Shown: positions 11,005 to 22,346 of the stretch, in pieces
How the letters are laid out: each line of letters opens with the position of its first letter
Numbering within the stretch: the stretch's first letter is position 1
Source of the DNA: Hydrangea macrophylla
Taxonomy: Eukaryota > Streptophyta > Magnoliopsida > Cornales > Hydrangeaceae
Length of the DNA: 64,000 nucleotides
Reading direction: 5' to 3'
Assembly: GCA_033977485.1 (NCBI GenBank)
Contig: CM066993.1
Coordinates: 25,410,001-25,474,000 of the forward strand
Notes under the pieces: generated by a model
The model's input: only the letters and a program-made list of their open reading frames with translations
Told to the model about the DNA's origin: nothing
Database searches by the model: none
Made by a program: the position numbers and the translations under genes

Positions 11005-11989
11005 TGTTTCACTTCAATTGTCTTATGTCATTTCATATTTCTTTCATCAATTGGAGTGTATTCTTAGACAAAGTTTTGTTAGTTTCTGCTTTATTTTAGT
11101 TTTTCTTTTCCAATAAGGTTTTAAAGACCATGTTGGGGGCAATAATATTGCAAGTGGATGCTATTATAAAGATTTATTTATATAAATTTGCAATTTTCTA
11201 CTATGAGGATGTTGTTTTTGGCTTACATGTCTTGTCAATGAACTGTTTTATCACTATTCTATATGCCCAGAATAGTGTTGGGTAGTTGGGGGTGTATAAT
11301 TTCTCAATGCATTCAAGTTGTAGAATTTTCAGGTTCGATCGATCGAACATACCAGAACCTCGAGCGCTTCAACAGGCCTCAATCGATCGAAGGTACGATT
11401 GATCAAGATTTCTCGATCAAGATTTCTCGATCGATCGAGACCTGTATTCAAACGAAGCGTCGTCGATACACTTTCTCAGTTTCTCACTCTCTCTCCCTTA
11501 AGTTCGAGCGATCGGAGACAGAGGAGAAGCTCGCTATTTTTGGACCACCCAAGCACCTCCACATCACCTGTAGAGAATCGGACCCCTCGGCTCAACATCT
11601 TCAACCTCCCCTTCACCTCTGTCGAGCATATCTTGAGGTGAGGTCTCAGTTCCCCCCCCCCCCCCCCCGGTGTCTTTCTTTTCATTTGAATAGTATTGGG
11701 GGGGGCCCCCTTGTGGTATTAATCTTCTTTTTATGTTTATTTTTGTAATTTTTGTGTTTACAGACAATTCCCGTAATCGTGGGTTGTCGCTGCACCTTCG
11801 CTGTGCTTGATCGATCGAGAGAGGTTCGAGTGATCGAGCTCAACCACAGCTCAATCGATCGAGAGAGGGTCAAGCGATCAAAACCAACCCTCTTCTCGAT
11901 CGAACATGTCTCAATCGATCGAAGTGCAACAGTGTCCTTTTCTGGTTTCCTATTTTTAATGTTTGTTTCTTCTGTTTCAGGGCTTTACG
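11005..11989 (+). other. Noncoding spacer with GATC palindromes and C/G runs
   Basis: Between the two downstream ORFs lies sequence with clusters of cgatcgatcga-type palindromes (11334-11430 and 11806-11926), a run of 17 C (11652-11668) and, 29 bases later, ggggggggccccc (11698-11710). The region ends in gtttgtttcttctgtttcag (11961-11980), a strong candidate 3' splice site nine bases before the next ATG. The ORF 11263-11748 spans the palindromes and homopolymers and is not credible as a gene. Confidence 0.6.
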
Positions 11990-13471
11990 ATGAACCCTAT
12001 CACTGGGTATCACAAATCTAAGCCATTTGACTTAACCATACCCGACCCTATACTCGATCACGGGTTCAGAAACGAAGAAGACCGGGTATGGTTCACTAGA
12101 TATTTCCAGTCAGGAAAGGTTATGCTTGAGCGACCTCTTGAGACTGCCTGGCTTTCTACTCCGTGCTATCTTGCCCAGATACGCGCCATGCCACAGTGGT
12201 ACACGCTCCTCTCCCAGCCTAAGCACATTAATCTATCCTGGATTAGGGAGGCATGTGCGACGATGATCAGGGACCTGACTGCTCCATTCACATTACGATC
12301 ATTTTTCCGTGGTCGGAGATCATCTGTAGTCTTGCCACTGTCTCCGTTGCTCTTGGGGTACCTGAGGTACCTAATTGTGTTTGTCCACCGCTGCTCTCCC
12401 CCGACTATTATTATCAGAGAGATCACTGGGGGTGCTCTTTCGGGCAGGGATGGCGAGGCCCTTATTCTTGACTTCTACCTCACAGATAATTATCATATGC
12501 TGCACCTAGCCCTCAGCAATTGCCTCTTAGTGACATCTTATCGGGAGAAGATTGCAACATGGTACGCCCGTGTGTTATATGCGATCGGGAAACGGCAGCA
12601 GGTTAGTTTGCCTCGCCTTTACATTGATTTCATGAGGCACCCTACTCGATACATTCAGGCCAAGAAGCACCTGAAGGGTGCTTGGGCCATTCACCGGGTT
12701 ATTGAGCAGGCCGGTCTACTTCCATTGGCGGGTGATGCGACTGCCCAGTCTCGCAGTCGTTTTGGAAAGACTGCTTTCTGCCGGTCTGATGCGTAGAAGA
12801 GAAAGAGGCGAGGTAAAGGCAAGGCGAAGGTTGGCGAGAAGAGGAGACGAGGAGGAGGCACTGATACAGAGGGTGTTGCTTCTGGGACACCCACAGAGGC
12901 TGAGGACCATGAGTCTGAGGAGGAGATGGATCCTATTAAGGAGGTTGAGAGATTTGAGCTGAGACAGAGATCTCAGTCTCGTGCCCAGGGAGAGTCTTCT
13001 TTTGCGCCTCACCTGACTATTCATGAGTTACTATTGAAGGAGAGAGAGGCCCAGATTAGACTTGAGGGCAAGGTTGATCAGATGACGACTCTGCTTGAGG
13101 GGATCTTGATCCAGATGAGAGTCGACCAGGCTGTTCATGCAGCTTCTGCACCACCCCCCAGCAATCCACCTGCCACTTTTGCTATTCCACCACCTACCAC
13201 CTCAGATCCTGTAGCCCCACCACCCACCACTGGTCCATCATCTTCCGCTACACCTTCCCAGATTGATCCTACAACTTCATCATCGTCGGCGACACCGCCT
13301 GCTACAAAGATATCACTTCTACCTCCTCCTGTTGTGGCTGACACACCCTTATCTATTCCAGCTGCCACGATCACGATTGACCCGGCGGCACCAACTGTCG
13401 CTGAGGGTGGCAGTGGGGATGCTCCCGATGTTTTTATTGAGATATTATCGGACGTCGCCGATGATGTCTAG
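11990..13471 (+). pseudogene. Athila env-position ORF (ORF3), one stop codon
   Basis: A single frame of 494 codons starting MNPITGYHKSKPFDLTIPDP, interrupted only by TAG at 12794-12796 and otherwise open to 13471. The first 268 residues are compact and mixed (LERPLETAWLSTPCYLAQIR, YREKIATWYARVLYAIGKRQ). A short stretch before and after the stop is strongly basic (KRKRRGKGKAKVGEKRRRGG). Next comes a predicted coiled coil (ELLLKEREAQIRLEGKVDQM, about residues 345-380) and finally a Pro/Ser/Thr-rich tail. It lacks clear transmembrane helices, so it is not a classical envelope protein. Its position matches the extra downstream ORF of Athila elements. Function is unknown. The candidate splice acceptor at 11980 favours this ATG over the upstream one at 11963. 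Confidence 0.6.
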
Positions 13472-15644
13472 TTTCTGCTGGATCGATGTTGTTGGTTGTT
13501 TTTGGTTAATGGGTTGTTTAGACATTTTGGACATTGTGGTTGGATTTGGATGTGTTGGTTGGTTGTTGCATATTTTTTTGATACTGTTGGGATATTTTGT
13601 TTTGTTGGATGATTTGTATATTATGTATTTTAGTTTGTATGGCGCATATTATCACTGTTCTGTTCTTTCACTTTATTATATTTTCAGTGATTAGTTCTAT
13701 TTTAAGTATGGATCCCATGCTCTATATTTCATATTGTTTTGATCTCTGCTGCTTGGAGTTTGTATGCTTTCTGTACAAGTTGTTACACTTGTGATTCTTA
13801 TGATGATATATATCAGGTGATATCTCTCTATCTATTTTTTAAAATCGCCTGCTGAGGACATTACAATTTTCAGTTGGGGGTGGGATGTAGATAGATAATC
13901 ACCTGTGCATATTAGTTTTTAGTAATCTGGACCACTCTATCTATTGCGTATGTCATACAATTTCCATTAGAAACTAAATTAAAATTTCACAATTCAACAA
14001 AATTGCAAAAAAGTTTCAAACAATTAATTTAGGTTTGAATTAAATTGGTAGAATAATTTTGAATATTCACTTCTATTTACCTGTTGTCGAGCAATGACAC
14101 AAACGTTTTATTCTCATCCTTTTATGAATTAAGTTCACGCGTTTTTCTAATTTCGCTAGGATGAATGCATATGTTGACCATTCTTGTATCCAAATCATTT
14201 GCACGTGTTAATAGCTATGCAGAAAACTTAAAATAAGAGCTAATACGATTTTCGTACTTTAAGGAATAAAGTAGTGGAAACTAGTTACCCTTAGTGAGCT
14301 TTTGAATCCAATCTTCAATTCTGAGGGAATTATCACATTAAAACTCGAATTGTTTTTCTTGAATATGTCGATTAAATTCGTTGAATAGTCTCTAATTCTT
14401 TCATTTTTGGCTTCTTAGTAGAGGAGAACGTTCAGGATTTACCAACTAAACTCAATGAACATTAACGTGTAAAAATTAAGAAGTTAAGAAAATGAATTAA
14501 GCCTTCGTATTTGCTCCTTGCCTTCTCCATTTACCTATATCGACATCTCTGGATATGCATTGTTCTTAACCCCACACCTAATAAATAATGCCGAATCCAT
14601 TATGAAATTCTAAATCCCTAATCATATACTTTGACCTCAATATACCCCATTGCACACCCAATGTGATTAAATTGTTGAAGTATGAGGAGGGAATAGTGGT
14701 GAGAAGGGCTGCATAAAAAAAATATGATAATATATATTCATATGTATGGAGAGGATGGTTAGAATAAAGTGAAGAAATTACTAAACACAGTCACATGCTG
14801 AAAATGTGCAAATTTCTTACCCCTCTAATTTCTCCCCTACTAAATAAAAAAAAAACCGAAAAGTCAAAGCCTTAATGATTCTCAACAACTTAGTTTAAAC
14901 ATGAACGTGTAATTTGAGTTATCCACGGTATTTCGCTCCTCTAGTAAGTAGTATTCCGTTCGTGAGATTATACACTCTAAAATGTTCGTCTTCTGTAGAG
15001 TCGAGTATGAAAGCATTAGTATCCGAAAAATCACTCCTATCAAAGCTTTCATACAATGTGCGTTCATTATTAGTCATGTTTCTGTGGAATGTTTATTTTT
15101 TAGTGTAATAACTATGTGAGGATTGAGTTGAAACTACAAGTTCTGAGAGTATGATAGTCTAAACAAATCTAAATAAAGTTCGATGTATAGTTGTTAACTT
15201 CATACACACACGGATACAGGGATGTGATGCGTATGTTGTTTTTATCTTGGTGACATGAGAAGTATGTGCATTTCTTTCATGGTTTGAATGAGGATGATAT
15301 GTTTTGTAGAGCTAAATTAATGGTTGAATGGAAGAGAGAGTGTTTAAAAGTTATTCCATATCTTTTTGAGCTTAAAATCAGAGAAATGTGTGGGTACATT
15401 CACTGCAAACCCTCACGAGACAACACTCGTCCACTAGGGGAAACCTAGGGGTTTAACAGCTTGTTGCATTTGCTAAATGCAACCACGATTCCTGCGAAAG
15501 TGAGTTAGGTAGTTTCTTTCTTGTTATTTTTAGTTTAGTTAATCTGGGTCTAGTTTATTTTCATTTTTCTGTTATAGTTGTAGTTTAGCTTGTTTTTATT
15601 TTTGCTCTATTGCTAGGGACGAGCAAATCGCTAGTTGGGGGTTG
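13472..15644 (+). other. Athila 3' untranslated region
   Basis: AT-rich noncoding DNA with no credible ORF. It contains an internal polypurine-like cagttgggggtgggatgtag near 13871 and the true polypurine tract agttgggggttg (15633-15644) abutting the 3' LTR. Short ORFs at 13597-15448 are not conserved in any way I can see. Confidence 0.7.
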
Positions 15645-16139
15645 TGACAAGCGGGGGTATTTGTAAAATACAACAGCGCTAAAAGAAGAAAATGTGCTAA
15701 ATTATTTCACAATTCCTCCATTTATCTGCAATTTAATTTACAATGCTAGTTTGTACACGATTTGATTAAACTATGATAAGTTGTTTGTTTTAGCTGTAGT
15801 TTGTGCAGATTACTGTTGCTGTGTGAAGAATTGGATGAGAATGATGAAAGGGAGTGCTTAATTGTAATGAAGATAAGTAAAGGATGAAAAGTGAACCTCG
15901 ATTGATTGAAGACCATTCGATCGATCGAAGGTTCGATCGATCGAGAGAAGCTCAAGCGCTCGAAGATCCCAGAAGTTCAATCGATCAAAAGATGTTCGAT
16001 CGATCGAACATGGGTTTTATTCGATCGATCGAATGAAGACCATTCGATCGATCGATGGTTCGATCGATCGAGAGAATCTCAAGTGCTCGAAGATCCCAGA
16101 AGTTCAATCGATCGATTGAACATGGCTTTTATCAGATTT
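15645..16139 (+). repeat. Athila 3' LTR, truncated
   Basis: Starts tgacaagcgggggtatttg and tracks the 5' LTR (4433-4817) to the phrase ttttatcagattt, where it switches to unrelated sequence. It contains an extra copy of a block of roughly 105-125 bp (gaagaccattcgatcgatcg to agttcaatcgatcg) that occurs once in the 5' LTR. So the two LTRs differ by a tandem duplication as well as by substitutions. Confidence 0.85.
15896..16122. repeat. GATC palindrome cluster (3' LTR copy)
   Basis: Seven or more copies of the perfect palindrome cgatcgatcg, each in a setting such as ttcgatcgatcgaa or cgatcgatcgag, are packed into 227 bases. Related clusters lie at 4682-4798, 5288-5406, 11334-11430 and 11806-11926, all within the Athila element. 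Neighbouring palindromes can also pair with each other as longer hairpins. Confidence 0.85.
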
Positions 16140-17270
16140 GATGCATGCATTGCACACATAGCACACGAATGAAATGCAAGTGTGTGTGTGCCTACTCTAT
16201 ATGCCAAAGCAAAGAAAAATTCTAATCCTAACAGATAAACACATAAGCACATAAAATCCTCACCCATGTCAAGTGCAATAATTTCTCCTCTCGTTGTGAT
16301 CCCTACTACCCGTTCAAAGGTTGGGTATTTAAAAAATTTTCAAAATTCATTTGAAAAAACATTTCTTTAGAAAGATAAGATCTTTCAAAAACAATTCTCA
16401 AGAATTTTGAATCTCTTATTTAAGAATGAGGATGTGAAAATATTTCTCAATAAAGAGGATTAGATTGGAATTCTGCTTTGAAATTCATTTGAAGAGCATT
16501 TCTTTCAAAAATAATTCCCAGAATTTTGGATTTTTCCTTAAAAGATGATCATGTGAAAATATACCTTAATAGAGGTTACTTTGGGGCTTTAATCAAAAAG
16601 TGAACTCCAAAGATTTTTTTTGAAAAAGCGATTGAAAACTTTGAAATAAAGATGGCAAAAATCCATATGCTTTCAAAGATGGATTTAAAATTTTAGGTAG
16701 AATGATCACATGATCAGATTATCACCGTACTTTCCATGAATTCGGATACATACAAGGTCAATGATGCTTAGCTAAACATGATATAAGAGATGTAATCTTA
16801 TAATCAAAATCTAACATTTTCCCAAATGTCATGGGACATGAAGAGGAATTGCTCGAAAGTGACTAAGAGATTACACATCTTTCATCAAGCAAGCATCGTC
16901 ATCATGTCAAATAACTCCTTCCGGGCATACAACATTCCCTAGCACATAACCCTAGTCAAAATTAATTTCCTAAGACTGCAAGGTTCTACAGAAACTATCA
17001 CGCAAAGGATGGGTTTTGGTCAAATAAGGGACCCTTGACACACATCCGATAGGATGCTTCATATACCAAATCATGGTACGAGATCAAGGGTGATCACACA
17101 GTCCAATGATAACTTGACCGACCGGGTTGCCCCGAGCCTCCAAGGTCATAGTTTCGTGCAATCGACTGGCTGGACATGCAAGTGAGATGCAACAGGCATA
17201 CAAAGATTAATTAATTTGATTAAAAGGATGCTTTCAAGTCTAATCCTCAAGTGAACCCAAAATCAAAATC
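16140..17270 (-). other. Tat element 5' untranslated region
   Basis: This segment lines up with the 5' untranslated part of the young Tat element: cacataagcacataa at 16245 corresponds to 56950, and the block with gaaactatcacgcaaaggat and gggttttggtcaaataaggg (16993-17030) corresponds to 57663-57705. No ORF is present. The element therefore runs on the minus strand, with its 5' LTR to the right at 17324. Its coding region is not in the window or has been lost; the Athila copy adjoins its broken left side. Confidence 0.75.
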
Positions 17271-17320
17271 CTGGTCTGCGAAACCAGAGATTATGGGTTC
17301 GATCCCCAGCAGAGTCGCCA
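17271..17320 (-). other. Primer binding site with 50 bases of tRNA-Arg
   Basis: Read on the + strand these 50 bases are the 3' half of a mature tRNA-Arg: anticodon stem ctggt, loop ctgcgaa, stem accag, variable part agatt, T arm with gggttcgatcccc, acceptor strand cagagtc, discriminator g, and cca. It ends three bases before the LTR. The minus strand thus offers tggcgactctgctggggatc as primer site, of the tRNA-Arg type used by Ogre/Tat elements. The presence of CCA shows it came from RNA rather than a tRNA gene. The loop reads GCG at the anticodon where plant tRNA-Arg has ACG (inosine in the RNA). Confidence 0.8.
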
Positions 17321-17323
17321 GAT

Positions 17324-20322
17324 TGTGGATATCACAATTTTTCTTACCCGCAACTTTTCTTTTAAAAACTTTTTCGACTTAAAACACAAAACAATGAGTC
17401 GCCACTTAATTTTTAAAAGGAAAAATTAAGAAACCGTTTTTAAAGCAAACTGATCTTTTTAGAAACCAGAGATTAACTAGGTCCGACGATTATGGAATGA
17501 GAGAAGAAGGAGCCAGTCGGACTAAAACACCCTCTCTCATCCTATCTTGCGATAGGCCTGTACTCAACATCCTTCTAATCGAATTATTAATTTAAATGTG
17601 CCCTCAAATAATACATATGTATAAAATATACATTACAAAAGCATGTCTAAAGGGTGTAAGATTGCAAGTGATAAAATATCATTTAAAAGCCACGTAATTC
17701 AGGTAGCAAGCAATATGATATGCAAATAGGGGGAACTAGAGAACTTACCCGGGATTCGGCCATGAATATTTAAACGTGCAAATGCATGCAAATAGATAAA
17801 ACCTAGGAAAAAATCTCTAATCCATATATACAAGTAAAGCAAAACCTAATTCTAAGGTGTCGCGCATTAAGTTAAAAAATCGATAAAATAAAAATAAACT
17901 AAAAAGGAGTTCAAGAAATCATACCTTACTAGCGCTACAAAACGAAGGGTTAGTCCACATGATATACAATATATAAAGTTGGATCTTAAATAACAATCCT
18001 AGACTTCTAGCTTAAATCTATCAAATGTAAATAAATCTAAAGCAAACAAGTCCTAATTACAAGCATCAAGCCACATGGATGAATATGTTCATGAACAAGA
18101 ATAAATTATGAAATAATCAGTGATTTAGATCACTTAAACTTTGAATTCAAGCTTAACTAATCATTATTAAAACATGGTTTGAGCCCTAGGTCATAGAAAA
18201 GTCATTTGTACCATTATTTACAAAGTTGGTTAAATCTGTCATAAAATTCTGAAAATTGTAGAGAGCAGACTAGAACTTTAACAAAATAACAAGCATGCTT
18301 CCCATGGTTTGATATTGATGAATTTTGGACACAAGATGTCTCTGTGAGTCTAGTTTCCAAATCAAAAAGAAAATCAAAGTTTCAACGGTTAGATCTCTGG
18401 GAAAAGGACAAACACCAGACATCACTCAGAGATGTACAACTCTCTGTCCAGAGATTTTGTTTGATTTTTTAAAAATAGCAAAAAGATCAGAAATGCTTTG
18501 TTCTTTTTAGGGTGACTTCCTAACACATTAATGTACTTAGAAAAATTATTTTGGGTCACAAATACTTTATTAAGGTTCTGATTTACTTATTTCAAAAGAG
18601 TGTTACTGTTCTGAAACTCTAGAAAGATTGTAGTGACATTACAAAACTCATGACCAAACCACTTTAAACATGAAATCTCCTTAAAACAAAAATTACAGTG
18701 GTAAAACATTGTGTTATTCACACTTTCCAGTTGGTTTCATTCAGTTTCAACGGTCTGATTTCGAACTAAAAATCTTTAATCAAAATTGGTTTATGAACCC
18801 ACTGTTTCATTGTCAAGTTTAACTTTTATTTGTTAACCCCAATTATTAAACTATGAAGTTGGACTTAAACTAAACCATTTTCTCCTACCATTTGATGGTC
18901 ATTGGAGACTAAATACCTTTACATTTGTAGATTTCAAATGAAGTATGAATGGACTTCATGAAATCTCAAGGTAATTAATCTAAACCATGGAGATGGGCTT
19001 AGACTCAAACTACTTTCTCCTACCACTTGATGGTCATTGGAGATGAAGATATGACTAATACTCATGAGCCTTCCAGAGTCTCAAGAGAGAAGTACAAACA
19101 AACATAGCTAATACCCATAGGTTTTCAAGGAATATGGAAGGGGATTCCATGAAACCTTAAATTAAAGAATCCCAAACCATGGTGGGGGTTTAGACTCATT
19201 TACTTGCTCTTATGTAAAGGATGATCAACCTTGACTCTCATGGGGGAGCACAAGCTCACATGGAATCAAGGGATCCAACTCATGAGATTCAAGTGAAGTA
19301 TGGAAGACTTCCAAGAATCTCAAGACAGAAGTATAAACAAGGAAGAAGAGAAGAAGGAACTAAAAGAAAAGGCAATTAAAGTTTTCAAGTTCCCTAATAA
19401 AACTTCTACAAAAAGGTTAATTAAAAGACCAAGTAGTTTTAAGATTAGAAGTTCAAAAGAATGAAGAAAAACAACTTGTGGTTAGAGGTTCACCTCAAAA
19501 CTATCCTCAAAGCTTCTCTCCTTTGGAGATCTTCCAAGCTCTTCTCTCTAAAAAATGTGTTAGTGTAGTGGTAGTTATTTCTTGTGTTTTATTTTTGTGT
19601 CTCCTCCCCAAGCAAGATCCTTCTTCTTTTATAGACAAAAATACCAAGTTTTCTCAGTGAATTCGGAGTAAAAGACAGGTGTAAATATCTCATTTGGTGG
19701 TACCATACGTATTTCCTGAAAATAGACAGACTGCTACAGAAGGCGGCAGTCAAAAATCCTTTGTGGCAGTCAGTGGATGCCGCTGCGGCACTCCGTGAAA
19801 GCCGCGGCGACATTCCATGACTGCCGCGCGACTCTCAATAAGTGTCGCGCCAAATTATTGATTGCCGCATTTTTGTCAACATTACTTTATCAGTTTTTTG
19901 TTTTTATCCGCATACATATACGTATTGTACCACATATACGGACTGTTAAAGCAAACGACAGTCAAAAATTGTCGGCGGCATTCGGTAAATGCCGGTCTGG
20001 CTTTCTGTGACTGCCGTTCGGCACTCACTGAGTGCCGCAAACAACTGCCGTGTGCCGGCTTCTGTTGAACTTCCCCTTTTTAGGTCTTTTCTTTTCTCCT
20101 TTTTTTAAAAAAAGACTTTTTTTCGAAGATCTTTTCCAAAAGTGATGTTTTATACCTGAATTCTCCTAAACACCTGGTATTTCATTCTGTGAAAATTTTA
20201 CCGTGTTTGGAGAACTTTCTGAAGAGCTTGGAACACTTCGAATCTTTCGGTCCTTGTCATCATCGGATATGGATGTGACACTCTCCTTAATTCGACGTTT
20301 GGTTAAAATCGGGGTGTCTACA
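17324..20322 (-). repeat. Tat-type 5' LTR (2999 bp)
   Basis: Bounded by tgtggatatcac next to the primer site and by ggggtgtctaca at the right, it has the TG...CA ends of an LTR and the same terminal phrases as the other Tat LTRs. On the minus strand a TATA box (ctataaaag, about 19625-19633) lies 100 bases downstream of a GC-rich block with repeated gccgc and gcggca motifs (19738-20053). No credible gene is present; the ORFs at 19478-20068 overlap this promoter-like block. Its partner LTR is not clearly identified in the window. Confidence 0.8.
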
Positions 20323-21240
20323 CACCTTCACTTCAATCTCCAGAAGTGGATTCAATCGATCATAACTTAGCTTTGCTCAATCGGTTGAACATTTCAAAAC
20401 ATGATTATTTCTTATTTGTTATAATACATATTGTTTAGTTGTTTCCATATCGATACATGCTTCCAACATGCGATACCGTGGAATCAAAGGGATAATGGGA
20501 TGCGATAATGAGATAGTATGGTGAGCAACGTATCAGGTTTAGAATGCTAGTAATGGTTGCACTCTGACAAGTTGATATTTCACTCATGTTAAATCAAATA
20601 GGTGGGTAGCAGGGATTGGTCAGGATTATGGTTGTGAGAGCCATGTGTGTACCATACTTGCAAGTGTTCTTAAAAGTAGTGAATAGTAAGAGTTCTTAAA
20701 AGCAGTGAACAAGAGTAGTGTTACATTCATAGGCCAGTCATTATATTGGAACGATGTATAGTGTTCGCAAGAGTTCTTAAAAGTGGTGAATAGTAAGAGT
20801 TCTTAAAAGCCGTGAACAAGAACACTAGTATGTCGTGATGACATAATTAGTTCATAGTAGTCAGTCAAGGTCGATACATTTAATCTTAGGGTTTAAAGGA
20901 AATAGGAATTGGGTAATGTGACCGGAATAAAAGAGAAGGATATTATTAGTATCACTACTATATATCATTCATAACCAGTTATTATTCTATACCTATGAGA
21001 CTATGTTAGTTACTTCTCACTCAGCTTTCATTAAGCTAGCAGCTTTTATTGCCTGAACATTCCCCGTCTAGCCTATCATGTCTATGTTATTGCGGGTAAT
21101 GAACCAAACGAGGATGGCTACTGTCCAGAAGAGGAGTACGCAGAGGGTGGTCTGATCGATGACGGTTATGCTTGTATGTGTCAGAAAATCTATAATTATA
21201 ATAGTTTAGGAGTGCCAGACAAATGTCCTCTTGAATTGTG
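20323..21240 (+). repeat. Del/Tekay-like chromovirus LTR fragment
   Basis: The phrases ctcactcagctttcattaag, attccccgtctagc and gaagaggagtacgcagag (21017-21145) correspond to ctcactcggctttaataag, attcccatgtccagc and gaggaagagtacaccgaa at 38292-38417 in the chromovirus LTR. A short tandem array of aagagttcttaaaag with agtgaa (20660-20825) sits where that LTR has its 81-bp repeats. Both ends are broken. Confidence 0.6.
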
Positions 21241-22248
21241 AATAATTTGACAAAATCAGATGATTAGAGAGATAGAGGAACGAAATCTCTCCAAATAGGT
21301 TTCTACTTGCTTTAACAAAGATTAAAGACTTCAAATATAGGAAACACCGAGAATGATTAAATAAATAATAGAAATTGATTTCTATTAGATCTCATACAAA
21401 ACAAGGTTCAACTAGAGGTGGAAATCCATCTTCTAACTGGAATTGAACTATTATTCTACTCCTAAAATAGGTAAGTAAATTGGAATTGAAATTGACAAAT
21501 GAAAGGAAAATAACAGTGCATAATACATAAAATGCTAAGTATTTGATTGATCGGGAATCCTTCTTTCTACAACTCTCTGTCTTTATATAGATTGCAATGA
21601 AAATTGCAATCCAGTAATTTGAGAAACCGCCCACTATATCCATGATTCAGGCATAGTGGGTCTTCATCCATAACTGGATCAATCACGATCTTCACATTGT
21701 ACATGTCATAGACTTGTGTAGAAACAGCTGTCAATAACCGTTCTACCATTGAAGTGGCAGACGCACTGGTTTATGGCATTTTTTATGTTGTATCACCCAT
21801 CAATCTGCATTCACATCCTCCCCACGTGTAATGCCCAATTAGATTTAGTGGGCCCATTTTTATTTTTAGTTTATGGTGCAAACAATGCCCCCCAACATCC
21901 CTTACAAGTAAAAGTGTAAGAAACCAATACTTAAAGGGATGTTGCCAAATGGGAACACTAGCCCACCAAATACAAACAAAAATAACTTCATTTAAAGAAG
22001 TCATCCTCCCCTTTCCTCTTCAAAACCACCATTTTCGAAATCGGTGAGGTGGTAGCTCAAGAGTAAAGATTCTCTTCTTAAAAAGACGCTGACTTGACCT
22101 TTATTTATATTTATTTGCACTGTTGTCTCACTTCCATCCCCATTCTTAGGTAATTCCAATTTGAAACCAATGTTTTTTTTTGGAAGAATTCAATTTGAAT
22201 CAAATTCCAACTCCAAAACCCTTCTTTCTCCATATACCTCTTCTATTT
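21241..22248. other. Unassigned spacer
   Basis: About 1 kb of AT-rich DNA with no coding frame I can support and no recognised repeat. The short minus-strand ORFs here (21392-22004) show no domain. Confidence 0.5.
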
Positions 22249-22346
22249 AAGTCTTTGCCAACTTCTTTTGGCATCACACTTCTTGTCAGCATCTTTTAAA
22301 CCCTTAATCTCTTCCTACATCTTCAAGCTCTTAAGCTCTAGCTCTC
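22249..22346 (+). promoter_or_regulatory. Promoter-like leader of the PMD pseudogene
   Basis: A TATA-like tctatttaagtctttgcc at about 22251 is followed by a pyrimidine-rich, AUG-free leader of about 90 bases and an ATG at 22347. The layout is that of an ordinary plant polymerase II gene start. Confidence 0.45.

Larger units (their letters stand above)
4433..16139 (+). mobile_element. Athila-lineage Ty3/gypsy retrotransposon, decayed
   Basis: An 11.7-kb element with matching LTRs (4433-6069, and a truncated copy 15645-16139), a tRNA-Asp primer site, gag, an aspartic protease of the Athila LGAS type, RT and RNase H, and two further ORFs in the place where Athila elements carry an env-like gene. 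A polypurine stretch (agttgggggttg) sits directly before the 3' LTR. Integrase is absent: coding homology stops near 10470. The coding parts carry several frameshifts and stops. The 3' LTR breaks off at about 16139 into Tat-element sequence, so the Athila copy sits inside or against an older Tat element. Confidence 0.9.

Noticed and set aside
11263..11748. 161-codon ORF
   Set aside because: It reads through GATC palindromes and homopolymer C and G runs; no conserved sequence.
13263..13794. Hydrophobic ORFs that might be an envelope transmembrane domain
   Set aside because: They overlap the tail of the supported frame 11990-13471 in another frame and continue into T-rich noncoding DNA, which encodes hydrophobic residues by composition alone.
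17271..17320. A tRNA gene
   Set aside because: Only the 3' half is present, the CCA is included in the DNA, and it ends three bases from an LTR; it is a primer-site relic.
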